Assembly: GCA_963837325.1 (NCBI GenBank)
Contig: CAWIMV010000001.1
Coordinates: 62,001 to 126,000, forward strand
DNA: 64,000 nucleotides
Source: CAVQKZ01 sp963837325
GTDB lineage: Bacteria > Actinomycetota > Actinomycetes > Mycobacteriales > Jatrophihabitantaceae
Direction of reading: 5' to 3'
Position numbers and translations under genes: made by a program
The notes under the pieces: generated by a model
The model's input: the letters and a program-made list of their open reading frames with translations, nothing else
What the model was told of the DNA's origin: nothing
Database searches by the model: none
Shown here: positions 23,729-33,000 of the stretch, piece by piece
Position numbering within the stretch: the stretch's first letter is position 1
How the letters are laid out: each line of letters opens with the position of its first letter

Positions 23729-25847
23729 TTGTCCCGCCTTCCTTCGCGCGTGCTCTTCGGTGCGGCGTATTACCACGAGTACCAGCCGAGCGACCGACTG
23801 AAGGTCGATCTGGATCTGATGTCGGAGGCGTCGTTCTCCGTCATCCGGGTGGGGGAATCGGTGTGGTCGACGTGGGAGCCGGAGAACGAACGCTTCGACC
23901 TCGAGTGGCTGCGGCCCGTGCTCGACGGCGCGCACGAGCGCGGGATCGCGGTCATCCTCGGGACCCCCACCTACGCCGTCCCGCCGTGGCTGGTCAGGTT
24001 GTATCCCGAGATCGCCGGCCAACGCTCGACCGGCCAGCCCATCCCCTGGGGCGCCCGTCAGGAGGTCGACTTCACCCACGCGGCGTTCCGCTTCCACGCC
24101 GAGCGGGTTGTCCGCGCGATCCTGGCGACCTACGCCGACCATCCGGCAGTGATCGGGCTTCCAGGTGGACAACGAGCCAGGGCTGGAGCTATTGCACAAC
24201 AACGGCGTCTTCCAGCGCTTCGTCGATGACCTGCGGCATCGCTACGGCGACGTCGAGACACTCAACGAACGGTGGGGGCTGGTCTACTGGTCACACCGGC
24301 TGTCGACGTGGGCTGATCTGTGGCGCCCGGACGGCAACGTGCAACCTCAGTACGACGTGGCCTGGCGCGAGTTCCAAGCCCGGCAGACCACCGAGTTCAT
24401 CGCGTGGCAGGCCGGGATCGTCCGTGAGTACGCAGCCGAGCACCAGTTCGTCACGACCTGCCTCGCCTACGAACGCCCGGCCCTGGAGGAGAGCCGGATC
24501 ACCGACAGCCTCGACGTCACTTCGGCGAACGCCTACTACTGGATGCAGGACGGCCTGCTGCTTCCCGATGATCGAACCTACCGGCAGAACTGGACGTCGA
24601 CAGGCGTCTGGGCCCTGAACCTGAGCGCGGACCGCATGTTCGCCTCCCGCCAGTCGCCGTTCCTGGTCACTGAGACCAACGCCTCCTCCATCGGACCTGC
24701 GTGGGATAACCGGCCGGCTTACGAGGGCCAGTGGCGTCAGGCCGCTTGGGCGCTGATCGCGCGAGGCGCGCAGATGATCGAGTACTGGCACTGGCACACA
24801 CTCCATTTCGGAGCAGAGACCTACTGGGGCGGCGTGCTGCCGCACGGCGGCCGCCCGGGCCGTACCTACCGCGAGCTCGCCACGCTCGGAGCGGAACTCG
24901 CCCGCGCCGGCGGGCTGGTTACCGGACTGGAGCCGGACGCCGATGTGGTCATGCTCTACTCATCGGAGAGCAAGTGGCTGATGGAGAAGTACCCCCCGTT
25001 GGCCGACGATGCCGGGTTGCCCGACGGCCGGGCGTACCACACGATCTTCGACGCGTTCTATCGTGGCGCGTTCGACGCCGACATGCAGACCCGGATCGTC
25101 CACGTACGACAACTCTTCGAGGGCCTGCGCCCGGGCGGGCAACCCGTTGCCGGCGATGACTTCGCCGCCGACCACCCGGTTCTGATTGCGGCCGGCCTGT
25201 ACCTGTGCGACGACCGAACGATCGACTGGCTGCTCGACTACGCGCGGGCCGGGGGCCACCTCGTCCTCGGCCCCCGCACCGGCTACGCCGACGAACACGG
25301 CCGGGCCCGCAGCGACGTGATGCCGGCCGGTCTGCACGACGCTGCCGGGATCAGCTATGACGAGTTCAGCAACATCGCGGACCAGATCGTGGTCAGGTCG
25401 GCGGAACCGAACGTCTTGGCCCTGTCCGAGAAAAGCGCGGCCACCCGTTGGATCGACGGGCTGCAGCTCGACGGCGCGACCGCGCTGGCTACCTACGACC
25501 ACCCGCACTTCGGTCGCTGGCCCGCAGTAACCACGACCGAGTTCGGGACGGGACGGATCACCTACGTCGGCACCGTGCCGGGACAGCAGCTCGCGCGCCA
25601 ACTCCTGCGCTGGCTCGGCCCGAAGGTACCGCCGTGGTCGTCGCCGCCGAAGACCGTCACCGTTCGGACAGCGACCAACCACGCCGGCGAGCGGATCCAC
25701 GTCGTGCACAACTGGTCCTGGGACCGGGTCAGCGCCATCGCGCCGCGGCTACTGCACGACGTCCTGTCCGACGAAACGCTCGCCCGGGACGCCACCGTGA
25801 CCTTGGGACCCTGGGACGTCAGGATCTTCGTCGAACGCTTCCGCTGA
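23729..25847 (+). CDS. GH42 beta-galactosidase, interrupted by a frameshift
   Basis: The first part (FGAAYYHEYQPSDR, WSTWEPENERFDLEWL) and the second (DNEPGLELLHNN onward) are one GH42 protein of about 705 residues. At about 24160 the frame changes: the family sequence VIGFQVDNEPG is split, with one extra base in GGGCTTCCAGG. The acid/base glutamate (DNEPG) and the nucleophile (LVTETNAS) are both in the downstream frame, so a product starting later lacks the N-terminal barrel strands. The TTG at 23729 has AAAGGAG six bases upstream. GH42 enzymes hydrolyse galactosides and galactooligosaccharides. The lesion could be a sequencing error or a true pseudogene. Confidence 0.8.
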
Positions 25848-25894
25848 GGCTTGTGGCACGTCCTGGACGTGCCTTGGCGGTCGGCGAGTTCCGG

Positions 25895-27046
25895 TCAGCG
25901 CGGCACCTCGTTGTCGAGCCGGCGACCCGCCCGCTCGGCCAGGATCTGGGGTCCGCGCGGAACGACCTTTCCGGCCGGCGGATCGAGCTGGGCGATCGCC
26001 TCGGCGTCGATCTCGATGCCGAGACCCGGGCTGTCACCCAAGATGAAGCAACCGTCGTCGACGGTCAGGTCAAGAGTCATACCGACTGGCGGCGTCAGGT
26101 CCTGCAGCTCGCTGACCATGTGATTCGGGACGGCCGTCGCCGCATGCAGCAACGCAATCGGCGTGGTACCGATCGGGCTGACCGGTCTGTCGTACGCGTG
26201 CGCGAACGCCGCCACGCGCAGAAAGTGAGTGATGCCCCATACGGCGGCAGTCTGGACGACGTCCAGGGCCCTCGCAGCGAGGAGCGGCCGAAACTGCTCC
26301 AGCCCGGTCAGATTCTCACCACCAGCGATCGACGCGCGGACCCGGCGACCGACCGAAACCATGCCTTCGGCGTCCCAGCGGCGCACGGGTTCTTCGACCC
26401 AGATCAGATCCAAGTGGCGCTCGAGCTCACTCACGTGACGAATCGCCTGCTTGCTGTTCCAATTCTCATTGGCGTCCAACATGAGCGCCGGGCGCACACC
26501 CGGTGCCGCCTCGGCGAGAACATCGCGAACCAGCATCAGCCGGGCCAGATCGCTCGCGACGTCCAGCCCGCCCTTGAGTTTTGCCGCCCGCACACCGCGG
26601 TCGGCGTACGCACGGTAGACGGTGGCCAGGTCGGTCTGCGAAAGCGCGATGTCAAGGCCCGAGCCGTAAGCCAGCAGGTTGCGGTCCCGTCCACCGAGCA
26701 GTCGCCACAGCGGCTGACCGGCGGCCTTGGCCTTGATGTCCCAGAGTGCCGTGTCGAGGGCTCCGATCGTGCCGAAGACCACGCCGGAATGACCAACCTT
26801 GAACGAGTACCGAAGCATCCGGTCATAGAGCGCGACCGTCGCCCGCGGGTCTTCGCCCTCGATCGCGGCAAACACGCTGTCCAGTTCGGCCACCGGACCG
26901 ATGCCGATTCCGGTTATTCCTTCGTCGGTATCGACGAGAACCAACTGGACGTCAAGCACCCCGTCGGCGTGCACCCCGTTCGCGTCACCGACGAGTCGCC
27001 CCCAGTCCTGTCGGGTGCGCATCGTCCGATACTGGGTAATCCGCAT
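25895..27046 (-). CDS. enolase-superfamily (mandelate racemase/muconate-type) dehydratase
   Basis: A 383-residue enolase-superfamily enzyme. The K-x-K motif (KLK, residues 156-158) is the general base; metal ligands are D191 (LDANE), E219 (WVEEP) and E244 (GGENL). Members of the MR group abstract the proton next to a carboxylate and dehydrate sugar acids such as galactonate. It lies on the opposite strand to the GH42 gene and beside a sugar ABC transporter, so a galactose- or galacturonate-derived acid is a plausible substrate. Its 54-base gap from the permease places it last in the minus-strand operon. Confidence 0.85.
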   Translation of the reverse strand: MRITQYRTMRTRQDWGRLVGDANGVHADGVLDVQLVLVDTDEGITGIGIGPVAELDSVFAAIEGEDPRATVALYDRMLRYSFKVGHSGVVFGTIGALDTALWDIKAKAAGQPLWRLLGGRDRNLLAYGSGLDIALSQTDLATVYRAYADRGVRAAKLKGGLDVASDLARLMLVRDVLAEAAPGVRPALMLDANENWNSKQAIRHVSELERHLDLIWVEEPVRRWDAEGMVSVGRRVRASIAGGENLTGLEQFRPLLAARALDVVQTAAVWGITHFLRVAAFAHAYDRPVSPIGTTPIALLHAATAVPNHMVSELQDLTPPVGMTLDLTVDDGCFILGDSPGLGIEIDAEAIAQLDPPAGKVVPRGPQILAERAGRRLDNEVPR

Positions 27047-27100
27047 GTCAGGCCCCCGTGGTTGCCGCGAGCGGCGCCGGCTGGATGTCCGGGTGAGCCG

Positions 27101-27976
27101 TCATTCCTTCACCGCGCCGCCGACGAGGCCGCGAACGAGGGCGCGCTGGGAGACCATGAACAGCAAGGCGATGGGGATGACCGCCACGATCGCGGCGAGC
27201 GCGAGCTCGGGACGGAAGACGTTGGTCGACTGCCCGCCACCCCCGACCGCCGGGTTGAACGACGGCGTGGAGGAGAGCAGGTCCGACAGCCCCACCTGGA
27301 TCGGGTACTGCGTGGCCTTGCCCAGCACCGCATAGGGCAGGAAGAAGTTCGTCCAGTCGGCCACGAAGCTGAAGAACATGACCAGCGCGATAACCGGCTT
27401 GGCCAGCGGAACCGCAATGTACCGGAAGGTGGCGAATTCACCACACCCGTCGATGCGGGCCGCCTCCAGCATCTCTCTCGGCACGGCCGTCGAGTAGTAG
27501 ATGTAGGCGACGTAGACGCCGAACGGGTAGAACGAGAACGGCAGAATCACCGACATCATCCCGCCGAGCAGGTGCAGCGCGTTCAGCTCGAGGAAGATCG
27601 GCAGCACCAGCGCCGCGGCCGGCATGACCATCACGATCAACGTGAGCGTCAGCAGTAGGCGGCGGCCGGGGAACCGGCCGGTCGCCAGCCCGTAGCCGGC
27701 CGGGATGGCCGTGACCAGCACGATCGCTGTTGCCCCCGCCGAGTAGACGAGGGAGTTCTCGATCCACTTGCGGAAGATGTGGTCGCTGAACGAGTCGAGG
27801 TGATCCCAGGCCTGCGCCAGGTGGTGGAAGCTGCCGAACGAGAACGGCCCGGACGTCACCAGGGCGCCGTCGGACTTCGTCGGTGCGAGGAGCAGCCAGA
27901 TGATCGGCACGAAGAAGAACAGCGCGAAGAGCGTGAGGATGAGCAACCGCACGCTGCGCGCAAGCACTGCTCTCAT
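27101..27976 (-). CDS. carbohydrate ABC permease, MalG type
   Basis: A 291-residue permease with six membrane helices and the EAA loop REMLEAARIDGCGEFATFRYIAVPLAKP (about residues 180-207), which contacts the ATPase. The pattern is of CUT1 sugar importers. It overlaps the MalF-like partner by four bases (27973-27976). The start is the ATG at 27976 with a GGAGGG upstream. The ATPase is not encoded here and may be a shared MsiK-like protein, as in many actinobacteria. Confidence 0.87.
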   Translation of the reverse strand: MRAVLARSVRLLILTLFALFFFVPIIWLLLAPTKSDGALVTSGPFSFGSFHHLAQAWDHLDSFSDHIFRKWIENSLVYSAGATAIVLVTAIPAGYGLATGRFPGRRLLLTLTLIVMVMPAAALVLPIFLELNALHLLGGMMSVILPFSFYPFGVYVAYIYYSTAVPREMLEAARIDGCGEFATFRYIAVPLAKPVIALVMFFSFVADWTNFFLPYAVLGKATQYPIQVGLSDLLSSTPSFNPAVGGGGQSTNVFRPELALAAIVAVIPIALLFMVSQRALVRGLVGGAVKE

Positions 27977-28887
27977 TCGTCCCTCCTGAACAGCCCGCTG
28001 CGGGTCACGACGAGGACGGCAGCGACCAGGCCGATCACGAGGAGATCGACCGATATCGCGGCAGCGCCGTTGAAGTCTCCGAACCGGAACGCGACCTGGT
28101 AGGCCAGCTGGTTCGACGACCAGGTGTCCGGCACCATTCCCAGGCTGGCCTGGTTGACGAGCTGCGGCTCGACGAACAGCTGGGTTCCGGTCGCGAACGA
28201 CAGGATCACCATGTAGGCGATCCACTTGCGGATGAGCGGGAGCTTGAGGCGGACCGCGATCGTGAACGGGCCGGCGCCGTCGATGCGCGCCGCGTCTTCC
28301 AGCTCAGTCGGAATCGTGTTGAGCGCGCCGTACATCACGACGACCCAGCCACCGGCGCCCGTCCAGAAGGCGATCATCGCGAAGATGAACGGCAGGTGCG
28401 CCGGCGCGATCGACTTCACGAACAGGTCGGCGCCCAGCAGGTGACGGAGCAGGAAATCGCCCGGGCTCACTGCCGGGTCGAGCATGAACAGCCACAGCAG
28501 CACTGAACTCGCCCCGGCGAGCGCACCCGGCATGTAGAACAGGAACCGGTAGGTCGACGAGACCCGGCTCGCCCGGCTGTGCAGCAGGAGCGTCAGCCCG
28601 ACCACGAAGATCACCAGGCCGACGAGCCACACGCTCGTGTACACGAGGATGTGCCTGAACGCCGGCTTGAACCGGTAGTCGTCGAACGTCTTCGTGAAGT
28701 TGTGGAGGCCGACCCAGCTGCCCTTGTCATTCGTGAAGGCCAACTTCAGCGCGTATCCCATGGGGATGAGGCCGAACAGCAGCAGCAAGGGCAGGTAGGG
28801 GACGACGAACATGGCGCCCCGCACCCGCCGCGGGCCACGCACGTGCGTGGCCCGCGAACGGGTGCCGGACAGCGGGAGTGCGCTCAA
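27973..28887 (-). CDS. carbohydrate ABC permease, MalF type
   Basis: A permease of about 304 residues with six helices and the EAA loop PTELEDAARIDGAGPFTIAVRLKLPLIR. It follows the binding-protein gene directly. The frame starts at TTG 28887, but that codon lacks a clear ribosome site; GTG codons further in (for example THVRGP) are alternatives. A perfect 28-base palindrome (28829-28856) covers codons about 11-20, so the true start could lie after it. Confidence 0.85.
   Translation of the reverse strand: MSALPLSGTRSRATHVRGPRRVRGAMFVVPYLPLLLLFGLIPMGYALKLAFTNDKGSWVGLHNFTKTFDDYRFKPAFRHILVYTSVWLVGLVIFVVGLTLLLHSRASRVSSTYRFLFYMPGALAGASSVLLWLFMLDPAVSPGDFLLRHLLGADLFVKSIAPAHLPFIFAMIAFWTGAGGWVVVMYGALNTIPTELEDAARIDGAGPFTIAVRLKLPLIRKWIAYMVILSFATGTQLFVEPQLVNQASLGMVPDTWSSNQLAYQVAFRFGDFNGAAAISVDLLVIGLVAAVLVVTRSGLFRRDE
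28829..28856. repeat. perfect 28-base palindrome at the binding protein-permease junction
   Basis: CGCGGGCCACGCAC is followed at once by its exact complement, centred on CAC/GTG between 28842 and 28843. It lies about 30-60 bases after the binding-protein stop, on the RNA of the same operon, inside the first codons of the permease frame. Such structures between binding protein and permease genes often protect the upstream message and lower the downstream yield. Confidence 0.85.
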
Positions 28888-28889
28888 GG

Positions 28890-30218
28890 TCAGTTCCGCG
28901 AGACCTGGTAACCCTGGGCCTGAGCGGCCTGGGCCAGCCCGTCACCGAGCGGTTTCAGCAGCGAACTCAGGGACTTACCCTCGACGAGCTTGGTGACCAC
29001 GGTGTTCGACCACACCGGCTGGTCCGGGTAGGTCACCAGGCTCCAACCCTGCCAGATCTGACCGGCGGCGGCCTTCAGCGCCGGGCCCGGGTCGGCGGCG
29101 AAGAACGGGTTCTTCGCCAGGTCCTTGAGCCAAGTGTCGGCCAGCGGACCGTAGGCCGGATAGCCGCCCTTCGCTTTGAAGACCGTAGTCTCCCAGGTCA
29201 CGAAGTCCCCCGCCGCCTTCATGTTCTTGGAGTGCCGCGACACGATCCAGGGACCGCCACCGACCTGGCCGGTGGTCACCGGCGTCTCGGACCCCCACTG
29301 CAGCGGCGGCGCCGCCGCGATCTCACCCGGCGGGAGGTGCAGGGTGTCGTGGAACACGCCCAACCCGTACCAGGCCGGCCCGGGCATGAGCAGCACCTTG
29401 TCGTCCTTGCCGCCGTACTTCTTCGCGAAGTCGGGGGTGAACACGGACAGCGGCGGGACGGAGTCGTTCTTGATCAGCGGATCGAGCAGGCTGGCCATGC
29501 GCGTGCAGTGGCTGTCCGACGAGTTGATCTTCACCTTGTTACCGTCGGCCTGCTGCAGCGGGCACTGGTCGCCCCACAGGTAAATCCAGTGGCTGAACGA
29601 CTCCCCCATCGTGCCGACGATGTAGCCGGGGTGCTCGCTGGCCGCCTTCTGGCCGAGCGCGGCCCACTCCTGCCACGTCTTCGGAACCGTGTAGTGGAAC
29701 TGGTCCATCAGCTTCTTGTTCACCCACAGCACGTCCTGGGCCAGGTTGTCCTGGACGCAGACCTGGACGCCGTCGACGGTGCACTGCGCGGTGGAGGGGG
29801 CCGGCCACTTGCTGAGCAGGTTCTCGGGCACCAGGCCCTTGATCGGCGCGGCGAAATTGAACGGCTTGCGCGCCATCCACACCGGGTCTTGGACCTGCTC
29901 GCTGAAGATCACGTCGGGCCACCCGCTGCCCGTCCGGTTCCACAACTGGATCTTGGTCTGCAATGTCGAAGCGCCGTTGCCGTCACCGTCGAAGGTGACG
30001 ATGTTGAGGTGCACGTTCGGGTGGGCGGCCTTGTACGCCTTGGCCGCCGGGAGCCGCGCCGCGTCGACCCAGACCGTCAGGTTGCCCGACGCCGGGCCGG
30101 CTGGCGAGGACCCCCCTGGGGCACCGCTCGAGTTCTTCGAGCCACTCCCGCTGCTGCTACATCCCGCCAGGGCCAACGCCACCAGGGCGATAGCCGGCAG
30201 AAGACGCCGCTGCTTCAT
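28890..30218 (-). CDS. extracellular sugar-binding lipoprotein (SBP_bac_1)
   Basis: A 442-residue lipoprotein: lipobox ALAGC (cysteine near residue 20), then an extracellular binding protein fold with TVWVDAARLPAAKAYKAAHP, YTVPKTWQEWAALGQKA, and GGGPWIVSRHSKNMKAAGDFV. It is the CUT1-type sugar binder for the adjoining permeases. The ATG at 30218 has GAGGGAG upstream; the frame opens further to 30311 without better support. Its promoter region is shared with the divergent FadR-type gene. The substrate is unknown, perhaps a galactoside given the GH42 neighbour. Confidence 0.87.
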   Translation of the reverse strand: MKQRRLLPAIALVALALAGCSSSGSGSKNSSGAPGGSSPAGPASGNLTVWVDAARLPAAKAYKAAHPNVHLNIVTFDGDGNGASTLQTKIQLWNRTGSGWPDVIFSEQVQDPVWMARKPFNFAAPIKGLVPENLLSKWPAPSTAQCTVDGVQVCVQDNLAQDVLWVNKKLMDQFHYTVPKTWQEWAALGQKAASEHPGYIVGTMGESFSHWIYLWGDQCPLQQADGNKVKINSSDSHCTRMASLLDPLIKNDSVPPLSVFTPDFAKKYGGKDDKVLLMPGPAWYGLGVFHDTLHLPPGEIAAAPPLQWGSETPVTTGQVGGGPWIVSRHSKNMKAAGDFVTWETTVFKAKGGYPAYGPLADTWLKDLAKNPFFAADPGPALKAAAGQIWQGWSLVTYPDQPVWSNTVVTKLVEGKSLSSLLKPLGDGLAQAAQAQGYQVSRN

Positions 30219-30295
30219 TCGCTCACTCCCTCTACGAAGCCGAACCGAAGGCGAGCCGGACTGCCCGACAGCCTGCGGCGGAAAGATATGCCGTA

Positions 30296-30310
30296 TGACG
30301 TCTGTCGTCA
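30296..30310. promoter_or_regulatory. palindrome in the binding protein/FadR intergenic region
   Basis: TGACG-TCTGT-CGTCA is a perfect inverted repeat of five-base arms. It lies between the divergent binding protein and FadR-type genes. A TATACT box at 30333-30338 could serve the FadR-type gene. The palindrome is a candidate operator for that regulator; the match to known FadR sites is not exact. Confidence 0.45.
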
Positions 30311-30370
30311 ATCGTCTGATGTACTTTCATCGGTATACTGACCACCGCGCAGCCCGAGCTGGAGGAACGG

Positions 30371-31138
30371 ATGACGAACACCGAGGTCGCGGACGGCCGC
30401 ACGGCGCAGCCAGAATGGGCCCGCCGTCCGCCGAACCTCGCCACCGCGCTCACCGCCGAACTCGTCGGCCGGATCGTGCGCGGGGAGTACCCGCCGGGGA
30501 CCTCGCTGCCGGCCGAGCCGGCCTTGTGCGAAGCGTTTTCGGTCAGCCGCACGGTCGTGCGCGAGGCGGTCAAGTTGCTGCAGGCGAAGGGGCTGGTCCA
30601 GATCCGGCAGGGTCTGGGAACGACCGTGTCGTCGCCTCCGATGTGGCACATGCTGGACGAGGTCGTTCTCGCCGCCTCCATCGCGGAGCCCGACGGCCTG
30701 GAAGTCCTGGACGACCTGGTCGTGACCCGGCGACTGCTCGAGGCCGACATGGCGAACGTGGCGGCGCGCCAGTCGGGGCCAGAGGTGATCACCCGCCTCG
30801 CCGAGTTGGTGGACGGCATGGACGACCTCGTCGGTGACCCGGCTGCCTACGCCGGGCACGACCGGGCCTTCCACGATCTGATCATGCACACGTCCGGGAA
30901 CCGGCTCGCCCGCGCAGTGGTGCGGGCGTTGGAGAGCCAGGTGGTCAACTCGGCCCGTTACATGGGAAAGACCACAAGGGATCTGTGCGCCCAGTCGAAC
31001 CAAGGGCATCGCCGCGTCTACGAGCGCATCGCCGCTCACGATCCGGAGGGCGCAGCAGATGCCATGTTCGCGCACATCACCGACGCCTGGCTCGCACGCC
31101 GCGGCGGGTTCGCCGACGATGCGCGACTTCGTCGATGA
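30371..31138 (+). CDS. GntR-family regulator, FadR subfamily
   Basis: A 255-residue FadR-type regulator: winged HTH (about residues 30-85; YPPGTSLPAEPALCEAFSVS and TVVREAVKLLQAKGLVQIRQG) and an all-helical C-terminal FCD domain with metal-ligand histidines in HDRAFHDLI and GHRRVYERI. FCD domains bind small carboxylates such as sugar acids, which fits the dehydratase and the transporter on the other strand. The ATG has GGAGGAA upstream. It is divergently arranged with the binding protein operon. Confidence 0.87.
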   Translation: MTNTEVADGRTAQPEWARRPPNLATALTAELVGRIVRGEYPPGTSLPAEPALCEAFSVSRTVVREAVKLLQAKGLVQIRQGLGTTVSSPPMWHMLDEVVLAASIAEPDGLEVLDDLVVTRRLLEADMANVAARQSGPEVITRLAELVDGMDDLVGDPAAYAGHDRAFHDLIMHTSGNRLARAVVRALESQVVNSARYMGKTTRDLCAQSNQGHRRVYERIAAHDPEGAADAMFAHITDAWLARRGGFADDARLRR

Positions 31139-31309
31139 CATCGGGAGCCCTCGTCCGCGCGCCTCGCCGGGACCGATCAGCTCGGCAGGCCTCGAGCGTC
31201 CTACCGCAGAGTGGAGCGTGGGCGCCGCGGCCGGCCGTTCGGCATGTGGGGCGCAGGCAGTGGGTACGGCCGCATCGACAAGCAAGTGCCGTTATCACTC
31301 GCGGGGGTA

Positions 31310-31414
31310 ATCAGTGTCGTGCGAACGACGATGGCGACTCCCGGGCGTCCGCGGCGTCAGCTAGAGCGAGGGATGACCGCGTTGGCGTCGGCACCGGCGC
31401 GTTCGCCGGTCGGG
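31310..31414. repeat. direct repeat, right copy (NAGPA-gene-derived)
   Basis: Matches 22139-22243 over about 105 bases at about three-quarters identity, in the same orientation. It includes the end of the relic at 31357. Confidence 0.55.
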
Positions 31415-31750
31415 TTGGACGGGTGGTTGATGAGCTGACCGTCGCCGGCCATCGCGGTGAATCCGCCGCCGTCGAGGTTCATGGCTTCGACCGCTCCGAG
31501 ACCTCGCATGAACGTCGCGTCCTCCGGCGTCGATGCCGGCGATGGTGCGGGGTTGGCGGATCTGTCCCCAGGCGAAGTTGAACGACGGGCCGGCGGGATC
31601 GATGACGCCTTCGGTGCCGCGTCGATGGCCGGGCGTCCGGCGTGCAGGAGCGTGGGTGCGGCAGAGACGATGGCGGCGGCGGCAAACACGACGCGGTCGC
31701 TGGCGCGGTCGCGGCAACGAGGCGAGGATCGGGAAAGGCGCTGCCCCATC
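31357..31750 (-). pseudogene. decayed phosphodiester glycosidase (NAGPA-like), frameshifted
   Basis: Reading the minus strand gives SAAPTLLHAGRPAIDAAPK, then in another frame GVIDPAGPSFNFAWGQIRQ PRTIAGIDAGG, then back as MRGLGAVEAMNLDGGGFTAMAG and INHPSNPTGERAGADANAVIP. These are the ordered C-terminal motifs of NAGPA proteins, which cleave phosphodiester-linked sugars in exopolysaccharides, but with at least two frame changes and a deleted LLVTVDG segment. The N-terminal half is missing. A related short piece is at 22.2 kb. Confidence 0.7.
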
Positions 31751-31784
31751 CGCTAGGGGCACGTTGCGGACCGGTGTTCCTGCT

Positions 31785-32144
31785 TCAGTTGGGCACTGGT
31801 GGCATTGCTCGCACCTCCACGCCGCACTCGGGCGATGATGCTTCGGGGATGCCACGCGCCAAGGTGATCGCGGCCTCGATGTCTTCGGCCTCGAGGAGGT
31901 AGAAACCGCCGATCGCGGCGGGGGCCGTGACGAACGGGCCGGCCGATACGGACTGATGAGATTCGCCGTCGCAGCGAATGGACACGGCTTGCGCCGATGG
32001 GACCAATTCACCGCCAGTGAGGACAGCGTCGCCCGCGGAGTCGAGGAAGGCGCGATGCCGTCGTCCGTTTTCGGTGTTCCACTCCTCGCTGGCGGTACCC
32101 CATTGGTGTTCGTCGCCGTAGATCAACACCAGGAAGTGGGTCAT
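31785..32144 (-). CDS. YCII-related protein (PhnB-like/YCII family)
   Basis: A 119-residue YCII-type protein with MTHFLVLIYGDEHQW at the start, SAQAVSIRCDGE and the segment ATIEGFYLL-like FYLLEAEDIEAAITLARGIPEA. These small ferredoxin-like proteins often accompany sigma factors or dehydratases in actinobacteria; no partner is present here. The ATG at 32144 has AAAGGA upstream. It lies next to the NAGPA relic and on the same strand, but is not part of that gene. Function unknown. Confidence 0.75.
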   Translation of the reverse strand: MTHFLVLIYGDEHQWGTASEEWNTENGRRHRAFLDSAGDAVLTGGELVPSAQAVSIRCDGESHQSVSAGPFVTAPAAIGGFYLLEAEDIEAAITLARGIPEASSPECGVEVRAMPPVPN

Positions 32145-32369
32145 GACGGGATTCCTTTCTGTTCGCTGTCGGTGGGCGATTCCCACGTGTGTCCGGCTGC
32201 TCTGAGAAGCACGGCGCGCGCGCCACCTCAGACACGGCCAGGCGGTTCCCTGTGCCGCGCCATTCCGCCAGGGCGAAGCGGCGTAGGTGACGGTGGTCGT
32301 GACGTGGACACGACTGCGCCCTGCCTTCTCCGGCTGGCGACGGCTGTCTCGGGCCCATGATCCATTGGG

Positions 32370-32969
32370 TCACGGCCGCCCATCGCGGCGGACGCCCTGG
32401 GCAGGCTGTGAGCCGCCCGGTGCGTTCAGCGCGCGCCACTCTGGTGCGAGGATCGCCCAGACCTGCTTGTCGTGGTGCACGCCGGCGACGGGCCAGGACT
32501 GACGCAGTACACCTTCCAGGGTCATGTTCAGTCGTTGAGCCACCTGCGCGCTGCGCGTGTTCTCCACTCGGCAGCGCCATTCGGCGCGGTGTAGTCCGCG
32601 GACGCCGAACGCCCAGGCCAGCAGCAGGTGGCAGGCGCGGGTGACGAGACCGCGCCCTTCGGCACGCGGTTCGAGCCAACAGCCAAGTTCGCACACGCCA
32701 CTGCGCGCGTCGAAATGGGTGAACATCACCCCGCCGGACAGCTCGCCGTCCAGCCAAATCCCGTACAGCCGGGACCCGTCCGCCGCCGCGTCGGTGGCGT
32801 ATCGCTGCAGCGTGCTCCGTGCCTGGTCCGCCGTCGTCGTCACGAACGCCGGTCCCACCCAGGGCCTGATGTGCTCGCGGGCGCGGTCCATGTGCGCTGC
32901 GAATTCGCCTGCCTGCCACGCCTCCAGCGGACGCAGGTGGGCGCCGGATGACAGGTCGGTCGCGAACAT
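32370..32969 (-). CDS. GNAT N-acetyltransferase, RimJ/RimL type
   Basis: A 199-residue acetyltransferase with HLRPLEAWQAGEF at the start, the GNAT core CELGCWLEPRAEGRGLVTRACHLLLAWAF (CoA-binding R-x-x-G-x-G/A) and VENTRSAQVAQRLNMTLEGVLRQ, the pattern of ribosomal-protein or small-molecule amino-group acetylases. The ATG at 32969 is 31 bases from the divergent TetR gene. It is not preceded by a strong ribosome site on the minus strand. Confidence 0.85.
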   Translation of the reverse strand: MFATDLSSGAHLRPLEAWQAGEFAAHMDRAREHIRPWVGPAFVTTTADQARSTLQRYATDAAADGSRLYGIWLDGELSGGVMFTHFDARSGVCELGCWLEPRAEGRGLVTRACHLLLAWAFGVRGLHRAEWRCRVENTRSAQVAQRLNMTLEGVLRQSWPVAGVHHDKQVWAILAPEWRALNAPGGSQPAQGVRRDGRP

Positions 32970-33000
32970 TGCCTAGCTCCATTCCCATAACGGGTGTTGT

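Larger units (their letters stand above)
31139..31784. other. intergenic region with NAGPA relic
   Basis: No intact gene is supported in this stretch. The region 31357-31750 holds a decayed NAGPA-like gene on the minus strand, and 31310-31414 repeats the left copy near 22.14 kb. The first 170 bases have no recognisable signal. Confidence 0.5.

Noticed and set aside
25448..27658. 736-codon plus-strand frame over the dehydratase and permease
   Set aside because: Arginine- and histidine-rich shadow translation of genes on the other strand, with no known motifs.
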